Shown: positions 50,650 through 59,914 of the stretch, piece after piece
How positions within the stretch are numbered: the stretch's first letter is position 1
Layout of the letters: every line of letters starts with the position of its first letter
Origin: JAJRQY01 sp965224435
GTDB lineage: Bacteria; Actinomycetota; Acidimicrobiia; Acidimicrobiales; SZUA-35
Direction of reading: 5' to 3'
NCBI GenBank assembly: GCA_965224435.1
Contig: OZ245048.1
Location: 806,001-870,000, forward strand
Length of the DNA stretch: 64,000 nt
Notes under the pieces: model-generated
What the model saw: the letters and a program-made list of their open reading frames with translations, nothing else
The model's database searches: none
Told to the model about the DNA's origin: nothing
Made by a program: the position numbers and the translations under genes

Positions 50650-51414
50650 TCAGCCGTTGAGGATGGCCAGACACTTCTCGGCCCACTCCGGGCGACAGAA
50701 GAGCAGGTCAGGGAGATACGGGTCAGGATTGTTGTAGACCAGTGGTGAGCCATCCAGGCGAGAGCAATGCAACCCCGCAGCCAGAGCGACCGCGGCAGGA
50801 GCACAATTGTCCCACTCGTACTGTCCACCAGAGTGGGCGTAGATGTCGGCATCGCCGCGAACGACGGCCATCGCCTTTGCTCCGGCAGATCCCATCTCCA
50901 AGTACTCCGCACCGAGTTCCTTGGCCAACATTTGAGCCGCTGGTGGGCGGCGAGTACGGCTGACGATGACCCGAGGAGGTCCATCGACTGCTGGCGGCAA
51001 GATCGGCTTGTCCGCAGTGCTGAGCACCATGTCTTGCGCGGGCAGGGAAACTGCACCGACGACCGGGTCGCCGTTGATGACCATGGCGATGTGAACGGCC
51101 CAGTCAGTTCGTGGTGGCTCGGCGAATTCTCGAGTCCCATCCAGCGGGTCAATGATCCAGGTTCGTTCGGCCCCAAGTCGTTGGCGTGAGTCCGATGCTT
51201 CTTCGGACAAGATCGAATCGTCTGGCCGATGGGTCGCAAGCTCGTTGGCGATCAGCTCCTGGGCTGCAGCGTCACCTGCATCCTTCAGCTCGTAGTGGGT
51301 GATTCCCTGGGAAACCAGTCTCGCCCGAACCTCGACGAGGAGTTTGCCAGTTTTGACCGCTAGATCGCGGGCAAGGATGTGGTCATCTGTTGTTGCAGGC
51401 ACAGGGTGCACCAT
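50650..51414 (-). CDS. cysQ: CysQ-like 3'(2'),5'-bisphosphate nucleotidase (IMPase family)
   Basis: A 254-residue Li+-sensitive phosphatase. EEASDS gives the first metal-binding Glu, WIIDPLDGTREFAEPPRTDWAVHIAM is the DPLDGT motif, and GGQYEWDNCAPAAVALAAG the C-terminal motif (WDxxA). GGTREF and the YEWD form fit CysQ (PAPase) better than inositol monophosphatase. It would clear PAP in sulfate assimilation. ATG 51414 (GAGAAG upstream) is preferred over the longer frame to 51534. Confidence 0.85.
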   Translation of the reverse strand: MVHPVPATTDDHILARDLAVKTGKLLVEVRARLVSQGITHYELKDAGDAAAQELIANELATHRPDDSILSEEASDSRQRLGAERTWIIDPLDGTREFAEPPRTDWAVHIAMVINGDPVVGAVSLPAQDMVLSTADKPILPPAVDGPPRVIVSRTRRPPAAQMLAKELGAEYLEMGSAGAKAMAVVRGDADIYAHSGGQYEWDNCAPAAVALAAGLHCSRLDGSPLVYNNPDPYLPDLLFCRPEWAEKCLAILNG

Positions 51415-51488
51415 AATCTTCTCGTGGGCGTAAGCCGTTGACAGTAGGAATTCGATGAACGGTCCCACCGATGGGCGGGTGCCGTAGC

Positions 51489-51743
51489 TCAGCTCTGGCA
51501 AGAACCGTGTGGCTCGCCAGCTTCGCTGTAACAATCAACGTGGAAATGGTCGACCCGGTCCCACATGCCATCGACATAGACATTGCAGATGACCTGCATG
51601 TCTTTCTGTCGGGCGCGGAATCGTAGGGCCCGCTCGCATAGGGCACAGGGAACAAGCGTGCCAGCTTCGATGACTCGTGACGCTGCTCGACTGGTTCGCT
51701 TCGTTGACGATTCTGTTGCCGTTGATTCAGCAGTGTGGCCCAT
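51489..51743 (-). CDS. Small putative zinc-binding protein
   Basis: An 84-residue protein. CALC near residue 33 and later HVDC form a likely CxxC..HxxC metal site, with the conserved-looking RFRARQKDMQVICNVYVDGMWDRV between them. It looks like a family of small actinobacterial proteins with this CxxC...HxxC layout, which I recognise only by pattern. Start near 51743 without a clear ribosome site; downstream genes are cysQ-like and hydratase. Function unknown. Confidence 0.6.
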   Translation of the reverse strand: MGHTAESTATESSTKRTSRAASRVIEAGTLVPCALCERALRFRARQKDMQVICNVYVDGMWDRVDHFHVDCYSEAGEPHGSCQS

Positions 51744-51800
51744 GCGTCAACTATCGGGTCATTCTGGCGCCAGGTTGAGGAATATTTCCTTGGCCGAGCC

Positions 51801-53492
51801 CTACCTGGTTAGTGGCCGATACGTCACACGCTGAGGCTTGACGTCTTCACCCAATTCGCGCTTGCGAACCTCCTCGTATTCTGAGAAGTTTCCTTCAAAC
51901 CAGCGAACTTGTGAGTTGCCCTCGAAAGCCAGAATGTGGGTGGCAATCCGGTCCAGGAACCAGCGATCATGGGAGATCACGACGGCACAGCCGGGATAGC
52001 GATCCAGTGCGTCTTCGAGTGCTCGCAGGGTGTCGACGTCCAAGTCATTGGTCGGCTCATCCAGGAAGAGGACATTGCCGCCACGTTTCAGCACCTTGGC
52101 CAGGTGAACTCGGTTGCGTTCACCACCAGAAAGAACGCCTACCGTTTTCTGCTGGTCCGAACCCTTGAAGTTGAAGGAGGCAACGTAAGCGCGGCCGTTG
52201 ACCTCACGTCCGCCGAGTTCGATGATCTCGTTTCCGTCCGTGATTTCTTCATAGACGGTGCGATCAGCATCCAATGCATCACGGCTCTGGTCCACATAAG
52301 CCAGCTCTACGGTCGAACCGACAAGAATCTCGCCTTCGTCCGGAGTTTGCTCACCATCACCGGTGGCGGCATTGATCAGCATGTTGAACAGTGTCGTCTT
52401 GCCTGCACCGTTGCCACCAATGACACCCACGATTCCGGCGCGGGGGAGTGAGAAGTTGAGGTCGTCGATGAGCAGCTTGTCGCCAAATGCTTTGGACAGA
52501 TTCTTGACGTCGAAGACCTGGCCACCAAGACGCTTGCCTGGTGGGATGTAGATCTGAACCTTCTCGTCTGCTGGGTTGTAGGCCTCGGCTTCGGCTTGCA
52601 GTTCTTCATACGCGCTGAGGCGGGCCTTGCCCTTGGCCTGGCGAGCCTTGCTGCCCATCTGGACCCACTCAAGCTCACGCTTCAAGGTGCGTTGCTGAGC
52701 ATCCTGTTTCTTCTGCTCCTGATCCATGCGGCCCTGCTTCTGCTCGAGCCAGCTGCTGTAGTTCCCCTCGAAGGGGATTCCCTTTCCTTGATGCAGTTCG
52801 AGGATCCATTGGGCGACATTGTCCAGGAAGTAACGATCATGGGTGATGGCAACAACGGTTCCCTGATAGTCAGAGAGGTGCCGTTCTAGCCAGGCAACGG
52901 ACTCGGCGTCAAGGTGGTTGGTCGGCTCATCCAGCAGGAGCAAGTCTGGCTGAGAAAGCAGGAGGCGACAAAGGGCGACTCGGCGGCGCTCACCGCCGGA
53001 AAGGTTCTCGACGCTGCTGTCTGGCGGCGGTAGACGGAGCGCGTCCATGGCGATCTCGATCATGCGCTGCAAGTCCCAGCCCTGCACGGCTTCGATCTTT
53101 GCTTCAAGATCTGCTTGCTGGGCCCCGAGCTTTTCGTAGTCAGCTTCTGGGTCAGACCAACCGGCAAGCACCTGCTCGTACTGATTGAGCAAGGTAACCG
53201 TTTCGCCAGCCCCGTCCATCACATTGGCGCGCACGTCCTTGGATTCGTCCAAGTGTGGCTCCTGCTCCAAGTAGCCGACCGTGAAACCGGGGGTCAGCCT
53301 GACATCACCGGTGTAGCCGTCATCAACTCCAGCCATGATCCGCAAAAGCGAAGACTTACCGGAGCCGTTGCTTCCGAGCACACCGATCTTCGCTCCCGGA
53401 AAGAAGGAGAGCGAGATGTTGCTGAGGACTTGGCGGTCGGGTGGATGGAATCTTCCGACCTTGTGCATGGTGTAGATGAACTGTGCCGACAT
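51801..53492 (-). CDS. ettA: Energy-dependent translational throttle protein EttA (ABC-F)
   Basis: A 563-residue ABC-F ATPase with two ATP-binding cassettes. First Walker A GSNGSGKSSLL near residue 37, signature ENLSGGERRRVAL, Walker B LLLLDEPTNHLD; second Walker A GGNGAGKTTLF near 360, signature VLSGGERNRVHLA and FLDEPTNDLD. The arm and linker regions match EttA. It binds the ribosomal E site and gates translation by ADP/ATP ratio. TAGCCT 8 nt before ATG 53492 suggests a leaderless mRNA. Confidence 0.95.
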   Translation of the reverse strand: MSAQFIYTMHKVGRFHPPDRQVLSNISLSFFPGAKIGVLGSNGSGKSSLLRIMAGVDDGYTGDVRLTPGFTVGYLEQEPHLDESKDVRANVMDGAGETVTLLNQYEQVLAGWSDPEADYEKLGAQQADLEAKIEAVQGWDLQRMIEIAMDALRLPPPDSSVENLSGGERRRVALCRLLLSQPDLLLLDEPTNHLDAESVAWLERHLSDYQGTVVAITHDRYFLDNVAQWILELHQGKGIPFEGNYSSWLEQKQGRMDQEQKKQDAQQRTLKRELEWVQMGSKARQAKGKARLSAYEELQAEAEAYNPADEKVQIYIPPGKRLGGQVFDVKNLSKAFGDKLLIDDLNFSLPRAGIVGVIGGNGAGKTTLFNMLINAATGDGEQTPDEGEILVGSTVELAYVDQSRDALDADRTVYEEITDGNEIIELGGREVNGRAYVASFNFKGSDQQKTVGVLSGGERNRVHLAKVLKRGGNVLFLDEPTNDLDVDTLRALEDALDRYPGCAVVISHDRWFLDRIATHILAFEGNSQVRWFEGNFSEYEEVRKRELGEDVKPQRVTYRPLTR

Positions 53493-53500
53493 AGTCCGTG

Positions 53501-53506
53501 AGGCTA
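53501..53506 (-). promoter_or_regulatory. Putative -10 hexamer of ettA
   Basis: TAGCCT, 8 nt before ATG 53492 on the minus strand; the same hexamer stands before mca and the PH gene. Confidence 0.4.
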
Positions 53507-53542
53507 TTGGCAGTCAGCGTGTTGCGGACGATGAGCTAGCGA

Positions 53543-53582
53543 TCAAAACAACAAGGAGCCCCGATCAATGATCGGGGCTCCT
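53543..53582 (-). terminator. Strong rho-independent terminator
   Basis: A perfect 13-bp stem AGGAGCCCCGATC/GATCGGGGCTCCT with a 3-nt loop, followed on the minus strand by TTGTTGTTTT. It ends the nuclease/lysine-tail gene and insulates ettA. Confidence 0.93.
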
Positions 53583-53625
53583 CAAGATTCAGTCTGAGTG
53601 TGACGTCACACTCTGGCTAATGGGG

Positions 53626-55251
53626 CTAGCGACGCTTCTTGGCTACAGCCTTTTTGGCTGCGGCTTTCTTTGGTGCAGCCTTCTTGCGGGCTGGTGCCTT
53701 TTTCTTGGCTACAGCCTTTTTGGCTGCGGCTTTCTTTGGTGCAGCCTTCTTGCGGGCTGGTGCCTTTTTCTTGGCTACGGCCCTTTTGGCTGCGGCTTTC
53801 TTTGGTGCAGCCTTCTTGCGGGCTGGTGCCTTTTTCTTGGCTACAGCCTTTTTGGCTGCGGCTTTCTTTGGTGCAGCCTTCTTGCGGGCTGGTGCCTTTT
53901 TCTTGGCTACAGCCTTTTTGGCTGCGGCTTTGCGGGCTGGTGCCTTTTTCTTGGCTGGTGCCTTCTTTTTGGTTACAGCCTTTTTGGCTGCGGCCTTCTT
54001 GGCTGGTGCCTTCTTGCGGGCTGGTGCCTTCTTTTTGGCTACAGCCTTTTTCGCCCGAGCGGAGCTTGTTGCCGTTGCTGCTCGCTTGGTTGGTTTCTTA
54101 GCTGCAACCTTTTTCTTGGTTGCTGCTTTTCGTGCAGCTGGTTTCTTTTTAGTGGCCACTTGACTCTTGCTCCTTGTGAGATGTGCCTCAGTCGCTTTGT
54201 CGGCCTTTGCCGACTCAACGTGAGAACCTGTTCCTCGATCTGAGGCACTTTCATTGCTGATTGACCCAACGCTGATGAGTTCAACGTTGATGCCGCGACG
54301 ATCCGAATCGAGAGAAACGACTCGGACCATGACGCTCTGTGTGTGCGCGACGATGTCTCGTGCACGTTTGGGAGGAGGGTCTCCCATAGATTTTGAAGGC
54401 AGATAGCAAACCGTCTGATCTGCAAGTAAGTAGCAGCCGTGGGAGGCGAATCGATCGACAACAGCTGGCACCGGATCACCGATGGAATAGGTACTGATGA
54501 AGGACAAGAAGTTCGCTGGTGTGTTCAGCTCTTCCACAGCAGGACTGCTGGATTGCCTTTGTCGGCTGGAGTTCTTGCCGGTCTCGGTCTTTGGAGTTTC
54601 TTTATCCGATTTGTTTGAGCGCCCGCGTCCGCGCCCGCGTTTCGGCTTCTCATCGGCTTGTCGTTTTGATTGCTCTGGCTTGTCGCTGGAGCGACGACTC
54701 CGCGGTGGGGGGGCGTCAGGAACTGGTGGCGGCCCAGAGGCAGACTTACTTGACTGCCGCTTGTTGGTTTTCTTCGGCGAGGTCCGTCCACCTCGTGATT
54801 CGCGGACGGAGCGTCGGCTTGCGGGTCCTCGAACTGGCACTCGGTCAACGAAGACCCAGCCAATGTGTTCGATCGGCTTGCCGCCAAGCAGGCGCCCTTC
54901 GTCGAAGAGCCAACCGTGCTCACCATGGAACTCCTGAAAGGAGTCGTTGGAGAAGACCGCTGCATTGGCTTTCTCCGCAACCTGAAGGATGAAAGCATCA
55001 CCGCGGCCGACAACTCCGGCCGGCGGCATGATGATTTCCCCAGCATCTACGGCAGCGTCGAACTCTTCGCGTTCGGACTGGTCGATGCGGTGGGCAAAGG
55101 TGGCGTCAACAATGACCGTTAACGAATCGAAGTCTTTTTCGCGTATGACAGCTCGAACCGCCTCGTCCAACTGTTGCAGGCTGGGCAGGTTTCGACCTTC
55201 GGTTGCGATGTTCGATCCGTCAACGACTAGATGGGAAGTCGGTGAACTCAT
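53626..55251 (-). CDS. PIN/NYN nuclease-like protein with S1-like region and histone-H1-like tail
   Basis: A 541-residue multidomain protein. Residues 1-130 look like a Zc3h12a/NYN-PIN nuclease (LVVDGSNIATEG, the Asp in VIVDATF, GRGDAFILQVAEKANAAVFSNDSFQEF). An Arg/Lys/Ser/Pro-rich linker follows (130-240). An OB/S1-like region (about 255-330: IGDPVPAVVDRFASHGCYLL ... VMVRVVSLDSDRRGINVEL) may bind RNA. The last ~150 residues repeat KKAVAKKKAPARKKAA units like histone H1. RNA or DNA processing is suggested. ATG 55251 is chosen; upstream TTG 55266 is possible. Confidence 0.8.
   Translation of the reverse strand: MSSPTSHLVVDGSNIATEGRNLPSLQQLDEAVRAVIREKDFDSLTVIVDATFAHRIDQSEREEFDAAVDAGEIIMPPAGVVGRGDAFILQVAEKANAAVFSNDSFQEFHGEHGWLFDEGRLLGGKPIEHIGWVFVDRVPVRGPASRRSVRESRGGRTSPKKTNKRQSSKSASGPPPVPDAPPPRSRRSSDKPEQSKRQADEKPKRGRGRGRSNKSDKETPKTETGKNSSRQRQSSSPAVEELNTPANFLSFISTYSIGDPVPAVVDRFASHGCYLLADQTVCYLPSKSMGDPPPKRARDIVAHTQSVMVRVVSLDSDRRGINVELISVGSISNESASDRGTGSHVESAKADKATEAHLTRSKSQVATKKKPAARKAATKKKVAAKKPTKRAATATSSARAKKAVAKKKAPARKKAPAKKAAAKKAVTKKKAPAKKKAPARKAAAKKAVAKKKAPARKKAAPKKAAAKKAVAKKKAPARKKAAPKKAAAKRAVAKKKAPARKKAAPKKAAAKKAVAKKKAPARKKAAPKKAAAKKAVAKKRR
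53641..53950 (-). repeat. 66-bp tandem repeat (22-codon units) in lysine-rich tail
   Basis: Four near-identical 66-bp units start at 53641, 53707, 53773 and 53839, followed by a partial fifth from 53905. The third unit differs mainly at its start (CGGCCC for CAGCCT). The encoded unit is KKAVAKKKAPARKKAAPKKAA-like. The similarity at DNA level shows recent expansion by slippage or recombination. Confidence 0.92.
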
Positions 55252-55339
55252 GCGGCATATAGTCAACCACTGGTTGGGACCAATTCAAGGGATGGCAGCG
55301 GTTTAGCTCAATAAATCTTGCCAGCCGGTCAGAATTCTC

Positions 55340-55345
55340 TATGGT
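55340..55345 (+). promoter_or_regulatory. Putative -10 hexamer of HAD gene
   Basis: TATGGT, 8 nt before ATG 55354. Confidence 0.35.
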
Positions 55346-55353
55346 CGACACTC

Positions 55354-55977
55354 ATGATTCGAGCTGTACTTTTCGACTTCGGTGGTGTGATTCTCTCCTC
55401 ACCATTTGACGCATTCGCCAAATATGAAGAACTCAACGACCTTCCCGATGGACTGATCCGACGGATCAATCAGACCAATCCCGATACGAACGCTTGGGCC
55501 CAATTTGAGCGTGGAACCCTGACTCCTGCTGGGTTTGCCGATATGTTCGAAGTCGAAGGCGGTGAGCTTGGCTACACGGTGAATGGACGCGACGTCCTTG
55601 CATGTATTGAAGGCGACGTGCGCCCAGAGATGGTCCAAGCTGTTCGTCGAGTCAGTGAGCTTGGCATGGTGACGGCATGCCTGACCAACAACGTTCGCTC
55701 ATGGAAAAAGGGGCCAGAACATATTCGCCAAATCATGGAAGTCTTTGACCATGTTGTCGAATCCTCCGTGCTTGGTGTGAGAAAGCCAGACTTGCAGTTC
55801 TACGAACATGCGCTGGCTCAGGTCAAGATCGATGCCTCCGAAGCGGTGTTTCTAGATGACCTTGGCATCAATCTGAAGCCAGCTCGCGCCATGGGAATGA
55901 TGACGATCAAGGTGCTAAACGCGGAGCAAGCTTTGAATGATCTAGAAGCCGTGCTCGGAATTGCGCTTCGTTCCTGA
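55354..55977 (+). CDS. HAD-superfamily hydrolase (phosphatase, sEH-N-like)
   Basis: A 207-residue HAD phosphatase. Motif I VLFDFGGVI (residues 5-13) with the FGGV pattern of the soluble epoxide hydrolase N-domain group, motif II CLTNN, motif III Lys in GVRKPD, and motif IV FLDDLGIN. A helical cap follows motif I. Substrate is not predictable. ATG 55354 is preferred to an earlier in-frame start at 55318. Convergent to kgd with a 3-bp gap. Confidence 0.88.
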   Translation: MIRAVLFDFGGVILSSPFDAFAKYEELNDLPDGLIRRINQTNPDTNAWAQFERGTLTPAGFADMFEVEGGELGYTVNGRDVLACIEGDVRPEMVQAVRRVSELGMVTACLTNNVRSWKKGPEHIRQIMEVFDHVVESSVLGVRKPDLQFYEHALAQVKIDASEAVFLDDLGINLKPARAMGMMTIKVLNAEQALNDLEAVLGIALRS

Positions 55978-55980
55978 CTG

Positions 55981-58900
55981 CTAGTCGGGAATCCCGGAGA
56001 AGGCCCGGAGCAACAACTCGGCTTGCTCTTGGTGATGAATCGCGTTGGATCCCGTCGCCGGGCTGCCGGACTCGGTCCGACTGACACGACGGATGTCGTG
56101 GCTGTGTCCGTGGGCCTCATAGAGACGACCCTTGACTGCATTCCACGCACCCATGTTCTCAGGCTCTTCCTGAAGCCAGACAATCTCCTTAGCGTTGTGG
56201 AATCGTTCCATCACCCTGGCTACGGCGTCGAAGGGCCAGGGGTAGAGCTGCTCAACTCGCACAACCGCTGCATTGGCACGAACCTTGTCTCGCTCTTCGA
56301 TTGCTTCCATCGAAACCTTGCCTGAGGCCAGGACTACTCGCCGGACCGACGATGGATCGGCGAATGAATTGTCATCCAAAACCTCCTGGAAGGAGCCAGA
56401 AAGGAGCTCGTCGACCGTGCTTCGCGACCAGGCTGCCCGTAGCCCGGACTTGGGGGTGAAGACCACCAGGGGTTTGCGAATGTCGCGGACAATTTGTCGA
56501 CGAAGAAGGTGGAACAACTGGGCCGCTGTTGTGGCATTGGCGATCTGGATGTTGTCTTCGGCGCAAAGGAGAAGGAAACGCTCGAGCCTGCCTGATGAGT
56601 GCTCTGGTCCTTGCCCCTCATAGCCGTGGGGTAACAACATGGTGAGTGGTGTGGTTTCTTCCCATTTGTCTTCAGCCGCTACCAAGAACTGATCAATGAT
56701 GATCTGAGCGCCATTGACAAAGTCGCCGAACTGGGCCTCCCACATCACCAGATCATCGCGACTCACCAGTGAGTAGCCGTACTCAAACCCGAGGGCCGCA
56801 TACTCCGACAAGGTCGAGTCATACACCCAGAAGTTCGTGTCGCCGGCCGCAGCGGCGCTGAGGGGGGTGTATTCCCCGCCAGTCTCGTAGTCCAGCAAGG
56901 TGGCGTGGCGGTGGGCGAAGGTGCCTCGGCGAGAGTCTTGGCCTGCCAGTCTCACTGACGTGCCTTCAACCAGGAGTGTGCCCATAGCCAAGGCTTCGCC
57001 CATTGCCCAATCGATCTCGTTGGCGGCGTAGGCGGCGTCTCGCTTGGCTAGTTGGCGAGCCAGCTTTGGGTGGATGGTGAACCCTTCCGGGCATGAGGAC
57101 ATTGCCGCATAAGCGCTATCCAAGGTTTCTTTGGAGACCCCGGTTTCCACATGAGGGAGTACTCCCACAGCAGGCGGAGCGGGAGCGGCGACACGTTCTT
57201 CATCCGGAGCAGCGTCTCTGGTTTCTTCCAAGCCCTGCTGAAGTAGACCTTGAAAGTACTCAAGTGCGCCTTCGGCTTCGGCAACAGAGATGTCGCCGCG
57301 GTCGATCAGGGCTTGGGTGTAGATCGTGCGAGCTGTCGGTTGTGCCGCGATCTTGCGGTACATCAGGGGCTGGGTATAGCTGGGGTCATCCCCCTCATTG
57401 TGACCGTGGCGGCGGTAGCCGATCATGTCGATGATGACATCTTTGTTGAATCGTTGCCGGTACTCAAAAGCAAGTCTGGCCACCCGAACACAGGCCTCGG
57501 GATCATCAGCGTTGACGTGGAAGATCGGGGCCTGCACGGTCTTCGCCACATCGGTTGAATACTCTGAAGACCGAGAGTGGTGAGGGGCAGTGGTGTAGCC
57601 GAGCTGGTTGTTGACGATCAGGTGGATCGTGCCACCGACCTTGTAACCCTTGATCTGGGACAGGTTCAAAGTCTCAAAGACAACGCCTTGGCCAGCGAAG
57701 GCGGCATCACCATGAAGGAGGATCGGCAGGATCGGGTAATTGCCTGCTTCGCACCGGTCCATGTGGGCGCGGGCCATGCCAAGGACGACTGGACCGACCG
57801 CTTCGAGGTGAGAAGGGTTTGGCGCCAGCTGGATGTCGATTTTGCTCTCGTCGGGCCCGGTGTGAGTGCCTTCGAAACCGAGATGGTACTTGACGTCGCC
57901 ACCACCCTGGATGGCGTTCTCCGACAGCGTTCCTTCGAACTCTCGGAACAAGTCGTTGTGCTTCTTGCCCATGATGTTGACGAGCACATTGAGACGACCA
58001 CGGTGGGCCATGCCGATGATTGCCTTGTCCATACTTTCGGTTGCAGCAGCTGACAGCAAGGCATCGAGGATTGGAATTGTACTTTCGCAGCCGTCGATGC
58101 CGAAGCGTTTCTGGCCGACATAGCGAGCACCCAAGAATTTCTCCAACGCCTCGGTTGCGCTCAAGCGTTCCAAGACATGGTGTTGCTCGTCCCGACTCAG
58201 CGGAGTGTGGCCACCTTCGACCTGTTCCTGAATCCAGCGTTTCTCTTCCGGATTGGCGATGTGCATGTACTCGACGCCAACGGTGCGGCAATAAGCGTCG
58301 CGGAGAACGCCGAGAATGTTGCCCAAGCTCATTTGGGTGGCCGTTCCCCCAATGGAGGCGTAGACACCAGCTGAGTTGCCGGTTAGGAACTCTCGGTCGA
58401 GGTCCCAGATAGTAAGTCCGAAGGTAGCCGGGTCCAGCTCGGGATGCATGGTCGAGGGACCGTCGGATAGTGGGTTGGTGTTGGCGATGAGGTGACCGCG
58501 AACCCGGTACTGATTGATGAGCGTGTTGACCGCCATCTGCTTGGCGTGAGCCCCGACAGCATCATCAGTTTCGGTCGCCCCTTGGTCAGTCCTCCACTTG
58601 ACGGCTTCGTAAGGAACGTCAAGGTCAGCGAAGAGGTCTGCGTAAAAGTTGTCTTCACCCAATAGGAGTTCATGGACCCGCTTCAAGAAGAGACCGGACT
58701 CAGCACCTTGAATGACTCGGTGGTCATAGGTCGAGGTGATATTGATGATCTTGGACAGGCCAAGTTGAGCCAGGACCTTGGGGTCTGCAGCCTGATACGC
58801 CGTCGGGTAGCCAATCCGCCCGACACCAACGATGGCTGCCTGGTTCTGCATCAAGCGAGGCACAGACTGGACTGTTCCGAGAGTTCCAACATTGGTCAGG

Positions 58901-59751
58901 CTGATGGTTGCGCCCATCAGATCGTCCACTGCAATCTTGCCGTCGCGAACCTTGCGAATAAGACCATCGAAGGCGTCAACGAACTCGGCGAAGTTCATGT
59001 CCTGGGCATCCTTGATGACCGGCACAATCAGGGTGCGGGTGCCATCGGACTTCTGTTGATCAACGGCGATTCCGAGATTGATCTGGGAATCGCGGATGAT
59101 CCGAGGCTTTCCGTCTGGCCCTTCGAAATAGCGATTGTTCATGGCCGGGACGGTCTCGGCCACCGAACGAATAAGGGCGTAGCCAATAATGTGGGTGAAG
59201 CTGGCCTTGCCTCCACGGACCCGCTTGAGATGATTGTTGAGAACCTTTCGGTTCACCTCCAGCAGCTTGGCGGGAATCTCGCGGAAACTAGTTGCCGTTG
59301 GCACGCCGAGGGACGATTCCATGTTGGCCACGATGCGGGCGGCCGCGCCACGCAAGGGCTCGCCCGGGATTTCAGCCGTCTCGTCGGTCTTAGATGCAAG
59401 CTTGGGCTGTGATGATTTTGGCGGCTCGGTACTGGTTGGCGCAGAAGGTGCGGGCGAAACCGGGGCTGGCGTAGCTGGGGCTAGTGGGTTCGGAATCGGA
59501 GGTGCCAGTTGAGGTTGGCTGATCTCAGCTGATGCGGGGGCTGGATTGCTTGGCGCGGCTTCATCTGGGGATGGGGTCGGGGTCAGAGGAGCGGCACCGG
59601 TTTGGTTGGATGGCGCGCTTCCATTCTCCGCAGCGAAGGTGTCCCGCCATTCTTGAGGCACCGATCGCGGATTCTCGCGATATTGCTCGCGTAGTTCGTC
59701 GACCAGCCATGCGTTAGGGCCGGATGGGTCAGGGGTCAGGTTCGGGGCCAC
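55981..59751 (-). CDS. kgd: Multifunctional 2-oxoglutarate dehydrogenase/decarboxylase (Kgd type, SucA with E2o domain)
   Basis: A 1256-residue protein of the actinobacterial Kgd type, slightly longer than mycobacterial Kgd. The N-terminal helix (AWLVDELREQYRENPRSVPQEWRDTF) is followed by a Pro/Ala linker (45-130), an E2o-like acyltransferase domain (about 140-380, with TYDHRVIQGAESG, catalytic His) and the E1o thiamine diphosphate region (GMAHRGRLNVLVN, VNNQLGYTTAPHHSRSS, MWEAQFGDFVNGAQ). It decarboxylates 2-oxoglutarate and feeds succinyl-CoA in the TCA cycle; no lipoyl domain is in it. GTG start has TAAGCT 7 nt upstream. Confidence 0.96.
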   Translation of the reverse strand: MAPNLTPDPSGPNAWLVDELREQYRENPRSVPQEWRDTFAAENGSAPSNQTGAAPLTPTPSPDEAAPSNPAPASAEISQPQLAPPIPNPLAPATPAPVSPAPSAPTSTEPPKSSQPKLASKTDETAEIPGEPLRGAAARIVANMESSLGVPTATSFREIPAKLLEVNRKVLNNHLKRVRGGKASFTHIIGYALIRSVAETVPAMNNRYFEGPDGKPRIIRDSQINLGIAVDQQKSDGTRTLIVPVIKDAQDMNFAEFVDAFDGLIRKVRDGKIAVDDLMGATISLTNVGTLGTVQSVPRLMQNQAAIVGVGRIGYPTAYQAADPKVLAQLGLSKIINITSTYDHRVIQGAESGLFLKRVHELLLGEDNFYADLFADLDVPYEAVKWRTDQGATETDDAVGAHAKQMAVNTLINQYRVRGHLIANTNPLSDGPSTMHPELDPATFGLTIWDLDREFLTGNSAGVYASIGGTATQMSLGNILGVLRDAYCRTVGVEYMHIANPEEKRWIQEQVEGGHTPLSRDEQHHVLERLSATEALEKFLGARYVGQKRFGIDGCESTIPILDALLSAAATESMDKAIIGMAHRGRLNVLVNIMGKKHNDLFREFEGTLSENAIQGGGDVKYHLGFEGTHTGPDESKIDIQLAPNPSHLEAVGPVVLGMARAHMDRCEAGNYPILPILLHGDAAFAGQGVVFETLNLSQIKGYKVGGTIHLIVNNQLGYTTAPHHSRSSEYSTDVAKTVQAPIFHVNADDPEACVRVARLAFEYRQRFNKDVIIDMIGYRRHGHNEGDDPSYTQPLMYRKIAAQPTARTIYTQALIDRGDISVAEAEGALEYFQGLLQQGLEETRDAAPDEERVAAPAPPAVGVLPHVETGVSKETLDSAYAAMSSCPEGFTIHPKLARQLAKRDAAYAANEIDWAMGEALAMGTLLVEGTSVRLAGQDSRRGTFAHRHATLLDYETGGEYTPLSAAAAGDTNFWVYDSTLSEYAALGFEYGYSLVSRDDLVMWEAQFGDFVNGAQIIIDQFLVAAEDKWEETTPLTMLLPHGYEGQGPEHSSGRLERFLLLCAEDNIQIANATTAAQLFHLLRRQIVRDIRKPLVVFTPKSGLRAAWSRSTVDELLSGSFQEVLDDNSFADPSSVRRVVLASGKVSMEAIEERDKVRANAAVVRVEQLYPWPFDAVARVMERFHNAKEIVWLQEEPENMGAWNAVKGRLYEAHGHSHDIRRVSRTESGSPATGSNAIHHQEQAELLLRAFSGIPD

Positions 59752-59758
59752 GACGGGG

Positions 59759-59764
59759 AGCTTA
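59759..59764 (-). promoter_or_regulatory. Putative -10 hexamer of kgd
   Basis: TAAGCT, 7 nt before GTG 59751 on the minus strand; leaderless spacing. Confidence 0.4.
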
Positions 59765-59901
59765 GTGATCTCATTGGGGTGGAGCTGACCAGAGCCAAGG
59801 ATCTCTCAGCGGGTCACCAAAATCTCACGGACAGTGCCTAGTCAAAGCTCAAGAGGTGTGGCCATAGAAGGGTGACTGGAAACGTCCAGTGGTGTGGGCG
59901 C

Positions 59902-59907
59902 TAGGGT
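59902..59907 (+). promoter_or_regulatory. Putative -10 hexamer of exonuclease III gene
   Basis: TAGGGT, 7 nt before ATG 59915. A short hairpin CTGGA/TCCAG lies at 59877-59890 upstream. The interval 59752-59914 is the divergent promoter region with kgd. Confidence 0.4.
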
Positions 59908-59914
59908 CGAGGTA

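Noticed and set aside
53620..54243. Plus-strand 207-codon Cys/Trp/Leu-rich repetitive frame, and other plus-strand frames over the repeat
   Set aside because: They are translations of the reverse of the 66-bp Lys-rich repeat; no ribosome site or domain.
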